Assembly (NCBI GenBank): GCA_020430775.1
Contig: JAGQJE010000069.1
Span: forward strand, 1 to 37,758
DNA length: 37,758 nt
Direction of reading: 5' to 3'
Source: Myxococcales bacterium
Lineage (GTDB): Bacteria > Myxococcota_A > Polyangia > Polyangiales > Houyiibacteriaceae
The notes beneath the pieces are model-generated. The model was given only the letters and a program-made list of their open reading frames with translations. It was not told the DNA's origin and did not search any database. The translations under genes and the position numbers were made by a program. Shown in pieces: positions 9,330 through 17,768 of the stretch (position 1 is its first letter; the number at the start of each line of letters is the position of its first letter).

Positions 9330-11294
9330 TCAGTTCACCGAGAACGAGACCGTGGGGGGCGGGCCCGCGGGCACGACGCCGGTGCAGCCGTTGACTGCAG
9401 CCGCCGCGACCTGCGGGTCGCTCGAGTCGATCGGCGCGCAGGTGAGCGGCACAGCGACCGGGAACGGGCTCGTGATGTTGAGGTCGAGGAAGATCGAGCT
9501 CGAACCGAAGACGACGTTGCTCGCGCCGGAGTCCACCGCGAACGTCTGCGTCCCGCTGCCACCGTCGATGATCACGGGCACGTTGGCCGTGATGACGAGG
9601 GTCTGCATCGGCACGGGGATGTCGAAGCTCGCGGGCGTGGCGCCGGTCGCGGTGTAGGACGCCGTGCCGGTGTTGACCGTGGCCATCGCGTCGAGCGGGA
9701 TGGTCAGCGAGGTCGAAGCAGCCACGTTCACGTCGACGTTGCTGCCCGCGCAGACCTCACTCTGCGGGGTCACGGTGACCGTCGCCGGGACGGCGACGTT
9801 GCCGATGATCGGCACGTTCGGGCAGTACAGGCAAGCCTGGACGCTCACCGGAGCCGGAGCCGGGCCGCTGCCGCAGGACGGAGCCTGGCAGGTACCGGCC
9901 TGGCAGGTGCCGCCGGTGCAGGCGGTGCCGTCAGCCACGTTCGCGGCCTCACAGCCGTTCGAGCCGCACGTGTTGGTCGTGCACTCGTTGCCGTCGTCAC
10001 ACGCCGAGTCGTCGGCGGTGTTCGTGCAGACGATGCTGCCGGTGCTGTCGTCGCACGAGTCGGTCGTGCAGGCGATGCCGTCGTCGCAGCTACCCGGCTG
10101 GCAGGTCGGGTTCGCCACGCAGGTGCCGGCCTGGCAGGTGCCGCCGGTGCAGGCGGTGCCGTTCGCAACGTTCGAGCTGCCGCAGCCGTTGACCGGGTCG
10201 CAGCTCTCGGTGGTGCACTCGTTGCCGTCGCTCGGGCAAGCGCCGTCGTCCGGGGTGTTCGTGCAGCTACCGTCGGTCGGGTTGCAGGTATCGGCGGTGC
10301 AGCCGATGCCGTCGTCGCAAGCGCCGGTCGGGCACAGGTTGGTCGGCACGCAGGTGCCGTTGCCGTCGCAAGCGCCGCCGGTGCAGGCGGTGCCGCTCGG
10401 GACGTTGTTCTGGACGCAGCCGTTGCCCGTGCAGGCCGCCGCGGTGCACTCGTTGCCGTCGTCAGCGCAGGCGCTGTTGTCGGGCGTGTTCGAGCAGGTG
10501 CCGTCAGCCGGGTTGCAGCTATCGGTGGTGCAGGCGACGCCGTCGTCGCAGTTCACGCCAGCGCAGAGGTCCTGGCCGCACACGACCTCGAGCGTGACGG
10601 TGAGGTCACAGGTCGGGTCGCCGTCCGAGACGACGACGGTGAGGGTCTGCGTGCCGTCCGCGTCACAGGTGTACTGGGTCGCGTTGGCGGTGGCGTCGGC
10701 AAAGGAGCCGCTCGTCGCGCTCCACGAGTAGGTGAGCGCGCCACCCTCGGGATCGCCCGGGGCGGAGTCGCCGGCGACGACCTCGACGTCCGCGGTGCCG
10801 CCGGTGGCGACAGCCTCAGGCAGGACGAAGGTCGAGTGGAGCACGGGGCAGAGGTTCTGCGGGACGATGTTGAAGTCGCCGTCGACCTCGACGTCGCCGC
10901 GGTGATCCTCAGGGGTCGTGCCGCAGTTGAGCTGGATGGTGACCTTGACGGTCTGGCCCTCGAGGACGTCGACCGTGGCCGAGCCCTCGCAGATGACGTT
11001 GCCGCTCGGATCGTACGCGCGGAGCGTGATCGTGCGGTTGGTGCCGGCCGGGATGTTGGTGATCAACGCCCAGATCGGCGGGTTACGGTTGTCGACGACG
11101 GGAAGCGTGCCGACGATGTCCGAGAAGTCGCTGCCGCTGATCGTGTACTCGACACGGTCGACGTTGACCCCGTTGATGTTCAGGTTCAGGCGCGCCGAGC
11201 CTTCGCCGCTCGAGCTGCCGCCTGCGCTGGTACACCCCGCGATGACCATCGCGAGAATGCCGGCCATCAGGCCGAGGTTACGAAACGTTCGCAT
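9330..11294 (-). CDS. Cys-rich repeat surface lipoprotein with PKD-like domain
   Basis: 654 aa. A short charged N-terminus and hydrophobic stretch end in the lipobox VIAGC with Cys21, so it should be a lipoprotein outside the inner membrane. Residues about 30-130 form a beta-rich region. Residues about 155-240 look like a PKD/Ig-like domain (LTYSWSATSGSFADATANA, TLTVVVSDGD). Residues 244-473 are three near-identical Cys-rich repeats, and 474-654 is a beta-rich tail with scattered Cys. AGGAGGG lies 7 nt before the ATG. Such repeats are common in secreted myxobacterial proteins, with disulfides likely. No enzymatic motif is visible; adhesion or a structural role is a guess. No partner gene is adjacent in the same transcript. 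Confidence 0.85.
   Translation of the reverse strand: MRTFRNLGLMAGILAMVIAGCTSAGGSSSGEGSARLNLNINGVNVDRVEYTISGSDFSDIVGTLPVVDNRNPPIWALITNIPAGTNRTITLRAYDPSGNVICEGSATVDVLEGQTVKVTIQLNCGTTPEDHRGDVEVDGDFNIVPQNLCPVLHSTFVLPEAVATGGTADVEVVAGDSAPGDPEGGALTYSWSATSGSFADATANATQYTCDADGTQTLTVVVSDGDPTCDLTVTLEVVCGQDLCAGVNCDDGVACTTDSCNPADGTCSNTPDNSACADDGNECTAAACTGNGCVQNNVPSGTACTGGACDGNGTCVPTNLCPTGACDDGIGCTADTCNPTDGSCTNTPDDGACPSDGNECTTESCDPVNGCGSSNVANGTACTGGTCQAGTCVANPTCQPGSCDDGIACTTDSCDDSTGSIVCTNTADDSACDDGNECTTNTCGSNGCEAANVADGTACTGGTCQAGTCQAPSCGSGPAPAPVSVQACLYCPNVPIIGNVAVPATVTVTPQSEVCAGSNVDVNVAASTSLTIPLDAMATVNTGTASYTATGATPASFDIPVPMQTLVITANVPVIIDGGSGTQTFAVDSGASNVVFGSSSIFLDLNITSPFPVAVPLTCAPIDSSDPQVAAAAVNGCTGVVPAGPPPTVSFSVN
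9876..10565 (-). repeat. Three tandem 77-codon Cys-rich repeats inside the lipoprotein
   Basis: Units cover residues 244-320, 321-397 and 398-473. Each has CDDGxxCTxDxC, NTPDxxAC, DDGNECT, then GTACTGGxC and GxCV-type endings, about 11-12 cysteines per unit. The DNA is also repetitive (the GGTGCAGGCGGTGCC motif recurs in each unit), so the copy number may vary by recombination. Confidence 0.85.
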
Positions 11295-11357
11295 TGAATG
11301 CCCTCCTCTTGTCTCTCTCTAGCTAGTAGGGTGTCTCTCCACGCGTGGGGCGAAGCG

Positions 11358-11373
11358 CGCGGGAACTCCCGCG
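11358..11373. promoter_or_regulatory. Inverted repeat in the divergent intergenic region
   Basis: CGCGGGA-AC-TCCCGCG is a perfect 7-bp inverted repeat about 65 nt upstream of the lipoprotein ATG. A second small one, GTACC-cgta-GGTAC, is at 11394-11407. Either could be an operator; nothing identifies the binding protein. The rest of 11295-11615 has no convincing gene. Confidence 0.35.
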
Positions 11374-11448
11374 GCACCTCGAATTCCACACCAGTACCCG
11401 TAGGTACCGGAAGATGAGGCGCGGAGCAATCACGCTTAAGGGTGAAGC

Positions 11449-11486
11449 GAGGCGCTTTTTTGCCAGTTGCAGGCAAAAAAAACCTC
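11449..11486. terminator. AT-rich hairpin with T- and A-tracts (possible bidirectional terminator)
   Basis: TTTTTTGCC (11456-11464), loop AGTTGCA, GGCAAAAAA (11472-11480) then AA. Outer GAGG and CCTC also pair. This is the only strongly AT-rich element in the neighbourhood and sits between the divergent genes at 11294 (minus) and 11616 (plus). It may insulate them, or it may be an attenuator in a leader that has not been mapped. Confidence 0.4.
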
Positions 11487-11601
11487 AACGATCCCACGAT
11501 GCTGAACGTTTTCGTCAGCAACGGATTTTGCGAGCCGACCGGCCAGTCGCGCCTCGCCTGCGAGGGCGAGGGTTCGCGGGGCCGCGTCGGGTCTGCTCTT
11601 G

Positions 11602-11607
11602 TATGCT
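11602..11607 (+). promoter_or_regulatory. -10-like TATGCT, 8 nt before the ATG at 11616
   Basis: TATGCT is followed by CAACGACC and the ATG. With the usual 6-7 nt from -10 to start, transcription would begin at or next to the ATG, giving a leaderless mRNA. No Shine-Dalgarno is present and no -35 is evident. Confidence 0.4.
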
Positions 11608-11615
11608 CAACGACC

Positions 11616-12629
11616 ATGACCGCCCCTCTACTCCATCCGCCGCCTGCGCCCGTCGCGGTCGACGCCGTCCTCGACGCACCCGAAGACGTCTACGCGCTCG
11701 CGCGGCGCGGGGCTCCCTACGGCACGGTGCAGCGCTACGTGGCGTCCGCCACGGAGATGAGCGCGCTGAGCGACGCGGGACGTCGGGCACGCAAGGACCG
11801 CCCGGTCTTCGTCGCGCCGTGGTTCCGCGGCGACTGGGCGTACGACACGCCGCTGCTCGACGGCGCCGAGACGTTTCTCCACAACGCGCGGCTCTTCGAC
11901 GCGGCGCGGGCGCTCTTCGACGGCCACGTCGTCGTGCCGCAGATCGTCTACATCAACCTCAACGCGCCCATGCCCGCGGTGGACCCAGGGCATACGGACG
12001 TCCCCGCGTTCCGCGGCGTCGATCGCACGCGCTACCCCGTGTGGCTGCTCGTCACGATGCTGCGCTCGGGGCTGTTCGAGCCATGGCGCGTCTCGATGGC
12101 GACCGCGGTCGCCTGGTACTACCGAGGGCCCGGAGGCGGCTTCAAGTACTGGCCCGACGGCCCGGCCGCCGCGCCGGTGCACCGGCCTTGCCAGTCGAAC
12201 ACCGCGCTGGTGGGCGACAACGACCGCATGTTCCACTGCGTCGAGGCGGTGGGAGAGCCGCTGTACGACATGCCGATGGATCTCTCCCTCGACGCCGAGC
12301 TCCACTCGGCGGGCGGTGGCTGGGAGATCCGGGACCGCGGGACCACACGCGCGCGCTACGGCGAGGACGAGGTGCGCATCAGCGTGTCGTGGAAGGCGCA
12401 GGTCTTCCCGGATGAAGCCGCGCGGCGGGTGTACGCCGAGCACCGCGACGACCTCACGCTGCCGGCCGTGCGGGACGCGCTGGTCGGCGATCTGCGCGAG
12501 CGCGGGGCGACGCTGGCGGACGCCGTGTGGTCGCGCGTCGAGGGGGACGACGGGGTCGCGATGCTCAGCGAGGAGCCCTTCATCGCCGCGCTGAACGACG
12601 CCTACCGCGTCACGCTGAACCGCGGCTGA
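11616..12629 (+). CDS. Conserved hypothetical protein, possible Fe(II)/2-oxoglutarate dioxygenase-like fold
   Basis: 337 aa from the ATG at 11616; the frame is open upstream but that part is low in coding character. I do not recognise a named gene. A possible metal triad is His126-x-Asp128 (GHTDVPAFRG) with a distal His207 (NDRMFHCVEAVG), separated by aromatic segments (AWYYRGPGGGFKYWPDGP). This resembles cupin-like dioxygenases, but the Arg that usually follows the distal His is not obvious. It has no signal peptide, so it should be cytoplasmic. The C-terminal third (about 260-337) looks helical. It is a single gene, divergent from the lipoprotein gene and convergent with cysE. The enzyme class is an inference and the substrate is unknown. 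Confidence 0.6.
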   Translation: MTAPLLHPPPAPVAVDAVLDAPEDVYALARRGAPYGTVQRYVASATEMSALSDAGRRARKDRPVFVAPWFRGDWAYDTPLLDGAETFLHNARLFDAARALFDGHVVVPQIVYINLNAPMPAVDPGHTDVPAFRGVDRTRYPVWLLVTMLRSGLFEPWRVSMATAVAWYYRGPGGGFKYWPDGPAAAPVHRPCQSNTALVGDNDRMFHCVEAVGEPLYDMPMDLSLDAELHSAGGGWEIRDRGTTRARYGEDEVRISVSWKAQVFPDEAARRVYAEHRDDLTLPAVRDALVGDLRERGATLADAVWSRVEGDDGVAMLSEEPFIAALNDAYRVTLNRG

Positions 12630-12666
12630 CGCCCCGCGACCGGGGGGGCGTGGCGTCCGTCGCCAC
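12629..12666. terminator. Two adjacent hairpins between convergent genes
   Basis: ACGCCCC (12629-12635) pairs with GGGGCGT (12645-12651), and GTGGCG-tccgt-CGCCAC (12650-12666) forms a second hairpin that competes for two bases. No U-tract is present. The position after the plus-strand stop and before the cysE stop favours termination or insulation. Confidence 0.4.
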
Positions 12667-12717
12667 CTGAGCCGTGTGGCGTCGGCGCCGCGCGACCGCG
12701 CGCGTGAGCGGCGAGGC

Positions 12718-13611
12718 TCAGTCGCGCGGGCGGCCGAAGATCTTCGAGTCGGGTGGCACCGACTTCACGATCCACACGTTCCCGCCGATGACGCTGCCGT
12801 GCCCGATGACCGTCTCGCCGCCGTGGATCGTCGCGCCGGCGTAGAGGGTGACGTTGTCCTCGATGGTCGGGTGGCGCTTGACCGACAGGCCGGACCCGAG
12901 GGCGTCGCGCGAGACGCTCAGCGCGCCGAGGGTGACGCCCTGGTAGATCTTCACGTCGTCGCCGATGACCGTGGTCTGGCCGATGACGACGCCCGTGCCG
13001 TGGTCGATGAAGAAGCGCTCGCCGATGCGCGCGTCCGGGTGGATGTCGATGCCCGTGCGGCTGTGCGCGTGCTCGGTGAGGATGCGCGGGATGAGCGGCA
13101 CCCCGACCTCGGCGAGCTCATGGGCGACGCGGTAGGCGGTGATGGCCTGGATGCTCGGATAGCTGAAGACCACCTCTTCGACGCTCCCCGCGGCGGGGTC
13201 GCCCTGAAACGCGGCGATGACGTCGCCCGAGAGGCTGCGCCGCAGCCGGGGCAGGCGGCGGAAGAGGCACAGGACCACCTCCTCGCTCCAGCCCTCCGGT
13301 CTGCCCTCGGGGCGCCAGCCCGCGCGCTGCTCGTAGCGCACCGCGCGATCGATCTGCTCGACGAGGATCTCGCGGGCCGGGTAGAGGCACTCGCTGATCG
13401 CGTAGCGCAGGTTGACGCGGTTCAGCGAGCGGCGGCTGTAGAACCCCATGAACAGGGTCGGCTTGATGTAGTTGTAGGCGTCGATGACGGCGCGCTTGTT
13501 CGGGAGCGCGGCGCTGTCGAGGTTGTTGATGGGGTCTTCGCGATCGTAGCTGTCGGCGACAGCGTCGATCGCGGCCTCGAGGTCCTTGTCGTGGGTGAGC
13601 CGGCTCGCCAT
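12718..13611 (-). CDS. cysE: Serine O-acetyltransferase
   Basis: 297 aa. It makes O-acetylserine from serine and acetyl-CoA, the first step of cysteine synthesis. The N-terminal helical domain (about 1-160) is followed by a left-handed beta-helix of hexapeptide repeats. [19 protein letters not shown] contains the active-site Asp/His pair of SATs, then [24 protein letters not shown] and [19 protein letters not shown]. It is longer at the N-terminus than E. coli CysE and resembles the EpsC-type branch. The ATG at 13611 starts [16 protein letters not shown]; the frame remains open upstream across pgm on another frame, but that is a shadow. It lies 62 nt after pgm and is probably co-transcribed with it. 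No downstream cysK is in the window. Confidence 0.93.
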   Translation of the reverse strand: MASRLTHDKDLEAAIDAVADSYDREDPINNLDSAALPNKRAVIDAYNYIKPTLFMGFYSRRSLNRVNLRYAISECLYPAREILVEQIDRAVRYEQRAGWRPEGRPEGWSEEVVLCLFRRLPRLRRSLSGDVIAAFQGDPAAGSVEEVVFSYPSIQAITAYRVAHELAEVGVPLIPRILTEHAHSRTGIDIHPDARIGERFFIDHGTGVVIGQTTVIGDDVKIYQGVTLGALSVSRDALGSGLSVKRHPTIEDNVTLYAGATIHGGETVIGHGSVIGGNVWIVKSVPPDSKIFGRPRD

Positions 13612-13673
13612 TCGGGGTAGGTGTAGCACCGGGACGGGGGCTCGCGAGACCGGTGTCCCCCGCGCCGGTGCGG

Positions 13674-15338
13674 TCACCGCGCCGCGGCGGCCATCGTCCG
13701 CTCGACCAGCGCTCGCGCCGTCGCCTGTATCTGCGCGAGGTGCTCCGGCCCCCGGAAGCTCTCCGCGTAGATCTTGTAGAGGTCTTCGGTGCCGCTCGGG
13801 CGCACCGCGAACCACCCGTTGGCGGCGGTCACCTTCACGCCGCCGATGGGCGCGTCGTTGCCGGGCGCGTCGGTGAACACGCGCGCGACGGGCTCGCCGG
13901 CCAGCTCCGTGAGGGTCACGTCCTTCGCGGAGAGCTGCCGCAGCGCCGCGCGCTCGGGGGCGGTCGCCGGGCCCTGCGTGCGCTCGTAGTAGGGCGCGCC
14001 GAGCTCCTCCGTGAGCGTCCGGTAGCGAAGCGCGGGGTCGACGCCCAGGGTGGCGGTGATCTCGGCGGCGAGGAGGTTCAGCAGGATGCCGTCCTTGTCG
14101 GTCGTCCAGACGGAGCCGTTCTTGCGGAGGAACGAGGCGCCGGCGCTCTCCTCGCCCGCGAAGAGGTACGAGCCGTCGTGCAGGCCCGGCACGAACCACT
14201 TGAAGCCGGCGGGCACCTCGGCCACGGCGCGGCCGTGACGCGCCGCGACGCGGTCGAGGATCGCGCTGCTCACGAGGGTCTTGCCGACGAGCCCGCCCGG
14301 CGACCACCCGGTCCGCCGGCTGAGCAGATAGTCGAGCGCGACCGCGAGGTAGTCGTTCGGTCCCATCAAGCCGGCGGTCGGCGTGACGATCCCGTGGCGG
14401 TCGGCGTCCGGGTCGTTGCCGAAGGCGATGTCGAACCGGTCTTGCAGGGCGACGAGGCCCGCCATCGCGTAGCGCGACGAGCAGTCCATGCGCACCCGCC
14501 CGTCCTGGTCGAGGTGCATGAAGCCGAACGCCGGATCGACGCGTTCGTTGACGACCTCGAGGTCGCGCAGGCCGTAGCGTTGGGCGATCGGCGCCCAGTA
14601 GTCGATGCCCGCGCCGCCCATCGGGTCGACCCCGATGCGAAGGCCGGCCTGGGCGATCGCGTCCATGTCGAGCACCTCCCCGAGGGCGTCGACATAGGGC
14701 GAGACGAAGTCGCGGCGATGGGTGGTCGCGGCCGCGTAGCCCTTGTCCCGGGCGATGCGCGACACCTCGGCGAGCCCGCCGCGGAGCAGCTCGTTCGCGC
14801 GCGCCTCGATCCACTGAGTGCAGCGTGTGTCCGCGGGCCCGCCGTGGGGTGGGTTGTACTTGAAGCCGCCGTACTCCGGGGGGTTGTGCGAGGGGGTGAT
14901 GACCAGCCCGTCGGCCGGGGTCGCGAGGCCGGCGCCGCGGTTGTGCTCGAGGATGGCGAACGAGACGACCGGGGTCGGCGTGGCGCCTCCGCTCGCGGCG
15001 ATGAAGGCGTCGACGCGGTTCGCCGCGAGCACGCGGAGCGCGGTCGCCTCGGCGAGGTCCGACAGGGCGTGCGTGTCCCGCCCCACGAAGACCGGCCCGT
15101 CGAGGTTGTTCGCGCGCCGGTAGTCGCACACGGCCTGCGTCGTCGCGAGCACGTGCGCCTCGTTGAAGCTCCCGTCGAGGGAGCTGCCGCGGTGCCCGGA
15201 CGTCCCGAAGGACACCGCCTCTGCGGGCAGGGATGGGTCCGGCGTGCGGTCGAAGTACGCCTCTCGCAGCGCGTCGATGTCGACGAGGTCGGCGGCGGCG
15301 GCAGGCTGCCCGGCGCGGGGGTCGATGCTCATGGGCAT
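13674..15338 (-). CDS. pgm: Phosphoglucomutase (alpha-D-glucose-phosphate specific)
   Basis: About 554 aa, close to E. coli Pgm (546). It interconverts glucose-1-phosphate and glucose-6-phosphate. SFGTSGHRG is the N-terminal family motif. The catalytic phosphoserine loop is [20 protein letters not shown]. The metal loop is [10 protein letters not shown], the sugar loop is [11 protein letters not shown], and the phosphate loop is [18 protein letters not shown]. Start chosen: ATG at 15338 (or 15332), because a longer frame to 15476 would run through the RNase P RNA. There is no clear Shine-Dalgarno. It lies downstream of rnpB with a terminator between, so basal read-through or an unseen promoter must feed it. 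An uninterrupted 7-bp hairpin (15351-15367) lies in the leader. Confidence 0.95.
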   Translation of the reverse strand: MPMSIDPRAGQPAAAADLVDIDALREAYFDRTPDPSLPAEAVSFGTSGHRGSSLDGSFNEAHVLATTQAVCDYRRANNLDGPVFVGRDTHALSDLAEATALRVLAANRVDAFIAASGGATPTPVVSFAILEHNRGAGLATPADGLVITPSHNPPEYGGFKYNPPHGGPADTRCTQWIEARANELLRGGLAEVSRIARDKGYAAATTHRRDFVSPYVDALGEVLDMDAIAQAGLRIGVDPMGGAGIDYWAPIAQRYGLRDLEVVNERVDPAFGFMHLDQDGRVRMDCSSRYAMAGLVALQDRFDIAFGNDPDADRHGIVTPTAGLMGPNDYLAVALDYLLSRRTGWSPGGLVGKTLVSSAILDRVAARHGRAVAEVPAGFKWFVPGLHDGSYLFAGEESAGASFLRKNGSVWTTDKDGILLNLLAAEITATLGVDPALRYRTLTEELGAPYYERTQGPATAPERAALRQLSAKDVTLTELAGEPVARVFTDAPGNDAPIGGVKVTAANGWFAVRPSGTEDLYKIYAESFRGPEHLAQIQATARALVERTMAAAAR

Positions 15339-15375
15339 TGAAGGTAACAGCCCGGTCGAAGACCGGGGCCTCAAA

Positions 15376-15408
15376 GCGCACAGCCCCGCCCTTGGGCGAG
15401 GCTGTGCG
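15376..15408 (-). terminator. Terminator of rnpB
   Basis: On the minus strand CGCACAGCCTCGCC pairs over 14 bp (one T-G wobble) with GGCGGGGCTGTGCG around a 4-nt loop, then GCTTTGA. It starts right after the predicted RNase P RNA 3' end. The U-run is short, so leakage into pgm is plausible. Confidence 0.7.
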
Positions 15409-15411
15409 GCT

Positions 15412-15793
15412 GGAGGGCTCATAAGCCGAGTTCTGTACCCGCGCGCGTCACCGCGGAGCGGGCAGCGGCCATTCATCTAGGGCGCGCGTCGCCGCGCGCC
15501 TCGAGCGATGTAACCCGGGAGCTCGGGCGGGCCGCCCTCGAACGCTCCCCTATTCCATCTTGCTCCAGGTGGGGTTTGCCGTGCGACCGGTGTTACCACC
15601 GGCCCGGTGAGCTCTTACCTCACCCTTTCACCCTTACCGCGCGGCGCGATGCGGCGCGGCGGTCTGCTCTCTGTGGCACTTTCCTCGGGGTCGCCCCCAC
15701 CAGGCGTTACCTGGCACCCTGCCCTGCGGAGCTCGGACTTTCCTCCCGCGCGGGTGGCGAGCCACGCCGCGCCGGCGACCGCTCGAGCCGCTC
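15412..15793 (-). ncRNA. rnpB: RNase P RNA, bacterial type A
   Basis: Reading the minus strand, the conserved landmarks occur in order: GAGGAAAGTCCGAGC, AGGGTGCCAGGTAACGCCTG, GAGGAAAGTGCCACAGAGA, GGTAAGGGTGAAAGGGTGAG, GGCAAACCCCACCTGGAGCA, AGATGAATGGCCGC, and ACAGAACTCGGCTTATGAGC near the 3' end. P1 pairs GGCTC (15785-15789) with GAGCC (15416-15420). It is the catalytic RNA of tRNA 5' maturation. The ends are estimated from P1 pairing, within about 10 nt. Confidence 0.96.
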
Positions 15794-15803
15794 CAACCCG
15801 CTA

Positions 15804-15832
15804 CGAGTACGAACGATCGGGTCTACGCGCAA
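15804..15832 (-). promoter_or_regulatory. Candidate promoter of rnpB
   Basis: On the minus strand TTGCGC (15827-15832), 17-nt spacer, TACTCG (15804-15809); the expected start is near 15797, matching the predicted RNA 5' end. On the plus strand TATACT at 15856-15861 may be a -10 for the cytochrome gene, but without a good -35. Confidence 0.5.
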
Positions 15833-15983
15833 GACGTCTTCGGTGGACGTTGCGGTATACTCGCCGCGGTCGAGGATCGGCCGCTCACGACATCGACGAC
15901 CCGCCCGCGGACACGCGCCTCGGCGCCGCAGGTGGGCCGACCGCTCACCAAGCCCGCGGCCGCGGCCGCACATGGAGGCCCTG

Positions 15984-17114
15984 ATGCGCCGAACGCTGTC
16001 CGATAGTCGCCGCCTCGCCGCCGCGTGGCTCACCGTGGCCGCTCTCGCGCTGGCGGGCTGCGGAGGGAGCGGCGCGCCCGCCGGCTCCTCCCCGCTGCCG
16101 CCCCGTCCGAGCACACGGACCTGCCTCGCGGGGGTCGACCTGTCCGAGGGCCCGACCACCGACATGCCGTCCACGCTCTCGGCGACGGGCTGCTTGTCGG
16201 ACCTGGCGTCGCTCACTCCCGCGCCCGACGTCGTCCCGTACGAGGTGAGCTCGCCGCTGTGGGCCGACGGCGCCGTCGAGCGGCGCTTCGTCTCGCTGCC
16301 GCCGTCCACCAAGATCAAGGTCGCCCAGGACGGCGCGTGGACCCTGCCCGAGGGCGCAGTGCTGATCATCGACTTCGCGTTCGGTGACGGCCCGGGCGCG
16401 AAGTCCGTCGAGACGCGCTTTCTGATCCACGGCAAGCAGTCGTGGGGGTTCTTCACATACAAGCGCGGATCGGACGGCGTCGACGGGACGCTCGACGACG
16501 GCGACGGCGACAGCGTCGAGGTGCAGACGCGCAACCCGACGACGGGCGCGCCGCAGACGATCGACTTCGCGATCCCGTCGGAGGCGGACTGCCGGAGCTG
16601 CCACAGCAACCCGGCGACCGCCGTGCTCGGGTTCCGCACCGAGGATCTCAACCACGACGTCCGGTACGGGAGCGTGACCCTGAACCAGCTCACCGCGTTC
16701 GATGACGCGGGCTACTTCGACGGGCTCGCGGGCGACCCCTCGCAGCTCCCGCGCTTTCCGGCGCCGAGCGACACCAACGCCCCGGTCGCGCAGCGGGCGC
16801 GGAGCTACCTGCAGGCCAACTGCGCCCACTGCCACCGCCCGGGCGGCTTCGCCTCGCAGAGCCAGATCAACATCGACATGCGATGGGAGACGCCGCTCGC
16901 GGACACGCACCTGTGCGACGCGCCGCGGGCGCCGATCCCGGGCCTCGGCGACCTCCGCGTCCACCCCGGCGAGCCGGACGACTCGGCGGTCTACAAGCGA
17001 ATGGACACGACCGACCTCGCGAACCGGATGCCCTTGCTCGGCAGCGTGCTCATCGACCCGCTCGGGGTGCAGGTCGTCCACGACTGGATCGCGTCGATGA
17101 CGAGCTGTCCGTAG
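15984..17114 (+). CDS. Diheme c-type cytochrome lipoprotein, SO_2930-like
   Basis: 376 aa. The signal peptide ends in the lipobox ALAGC (Cys26). Two covalent heme sites are visible: Cys203-x2-Cys206-His207 (DCRSCHS) and Cys280-x2-Cys283-His284 ([10 protein letters not shown]). The middle region [20 protein letters not shown] with LPPSTKIKV matches the layout of SO_2930-type diheme cytochromes. A periplasmic or outer-membrane electron-transfer role is expected. Start: ATG at 15984 with GGAGG 5 nt upstream, preferred over ATG at 15972. The partner gene often found beside this family, encoding a beta-helix protein, is not adjacent. It is convergent with the regulatory cluster at 17161. The exact substrate is unknown. 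Confidence 0.82.
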   Translation: MRRTLSDSRRLAAAWLTVAALALAGCGGSGAPAGSSPLPPRPSTRTCLAGVDLSEGPTTDMPSTLSATGCLSDLASLTPAPDVVPYEVSSPLWADGAVERRFVSLPPSTKIKVAQDGAWTLPEGAVLIIDFAFGDGPGAKSVETRFLIHGKQSWGFFTYKRGSDGVDGTLDDGDGDSVEVQTRNPTTGAPQTIDFAIPSEADCRSCHSNPATAVLGFRTEDLNHDVRYGSVTLNQLTAFDDAGYFDGLAGDPSQLPRFPAPSDTNAPVAQRARSYLQANCAHCHRPGGFASQSQINIDMRWETPLADTHLCDAPRAPIPGLGDLRVHPGEPDDSAVYKRMDTTDLANRMPLLGSVLIDPLGVQVVHDWIASMTSCP

Positions 17115-17160
17115 CCCGCGGCGCGTCTCGTGCTGGGTGCGGCCGCTGGGCGCGCCCGGG

Positions 17161-17697
17161 TCAGCCCCCGTCGGCGACGGCGAGCGAGGCGACGACCGGG
17201 CTCGCGCCCACCGAGCCGAGCCCTGCGCTCTCGAGCTGGCGGACGCGCTCGCGCGTGAGGTTCATCAGCGCCCCGACCTCTTCGAGCGTGACACCACCGC
17301 GGTCCGCCACGTCGAGGGCACAGGTCTCGGTCATCTCCCACACCTCGAGCTCCGGGAAGTTCAGCTTGATGGCGCCGCGCTCGGGGTGGACGTCGATGTA
17401 CAGGTGGTAGCGGCAGGACACGAAGGGGCAGGGCCGCTCGAACTCATGGCACTCGGACCGGCGCAGCGGCTTGCGCGCGCCCGTGTCGGGATAGAGCGCG
17501 CGCCCGCGCTCGAGCTCCGCCTTGGTGATCTGGCGTAGCGAGAGCGTCTTCGGTCGCGCGCGGCGTCGCCGCTCGGTGGACGGTCCGCGGGGCGGGTCCA
17601 GCCCCTCGTCCGGCAGGCCGCTGCCGTGCGCGCCGCCCGCGAGCGAGGTCTCGCCGACCGCCGGTGCCGATGGGGGCACCCGCTCGATGTCCGTCAT
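17161..17697 (-). CDS. Cys4/His - sigma region 4-like HTH protein, copy 2
   Basis: 178 aa. A disordered, Arg-rich N-terminus (RRRRARPK, 43-50) leads to a core with Cys83-x6-Cys90-x4-Cys95-x2-His98 and Cys126, then a helix-turn-helix ([23 protein letters not shown], about 134-156) like sigma-70 region 4.2. Sigma region 2 is missing, so it is not a complete sigma factor. Over 72 core residues 60 are identical to the upstream paralog and all listed Cys/His are kept. GGGAGG lies about 7 nt before the ATG. The Cys/His set may bind zinc or an iron-sulfur cluster; this is inference. Likely a DNA-binding regulator. The stop is 46 nt from the convergent cytochrome gene. Confidence 0.75.
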   Translation of the reverse strand: MTDIERVPPSAPAVGETSLAGGAHGSGLPDEGLDPPRGPSTERRRRARPKTLSLRQITKAELERGRALYPDTGARKPLRRSECHEFERPCPFVSCRYHLYIDVHPERGAIKLNFPELEVWEMTETCALDVADRGGVTLEEVGALMNLTRERVRQLESAGLGSVGASPVVASLAVADGG

Positions 17698-17768
17698 CCC
17701 GGTCCTCCCAGTTCAGGCCGCGAGGGGCTCCACCTCGCAGTGGTCCCCGTTCTGGGGTCAGTAGGATA

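Noticed and set aside
9876-10565. CRISPR-like repeats
   Set aside because: The periodic DNA encodes continuous Cys-rich protein repeats of 77 codons; there is no short repeat with unique spacers.
9270-11297. 675-codon plus-strand frame opposite the Cys-rich lipoprotein
   Set aside because: Antisense shadow: rich in Arg/Val/Ala repeats, with no signal or domain, whereas the minus strand has lipobox, ribosome site and Cys repeats.
11401-11486. Possible riboswitch (for example cyclic-di-GMP type) upstream of 11616
   Set aside because: The conserved core sequences of known classes are absent, and the predicted promoter of 11616 lies downstream of the hairpin.
12718-15381. Apparent 887-codon fusion of a long Arg-rich region with serine acetyltransferase
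   Set aside because: Only the last 297 codons match the acetyltransferase; the rest is an out-of-frame shadow of pgm.
15338-15476. Longer N-terminus of phosphoglucomutase up to 15476
   Set aside because: It would translate through the 3' end of RNase P RNA and its terminator; the family N-terminus begins near 15338.
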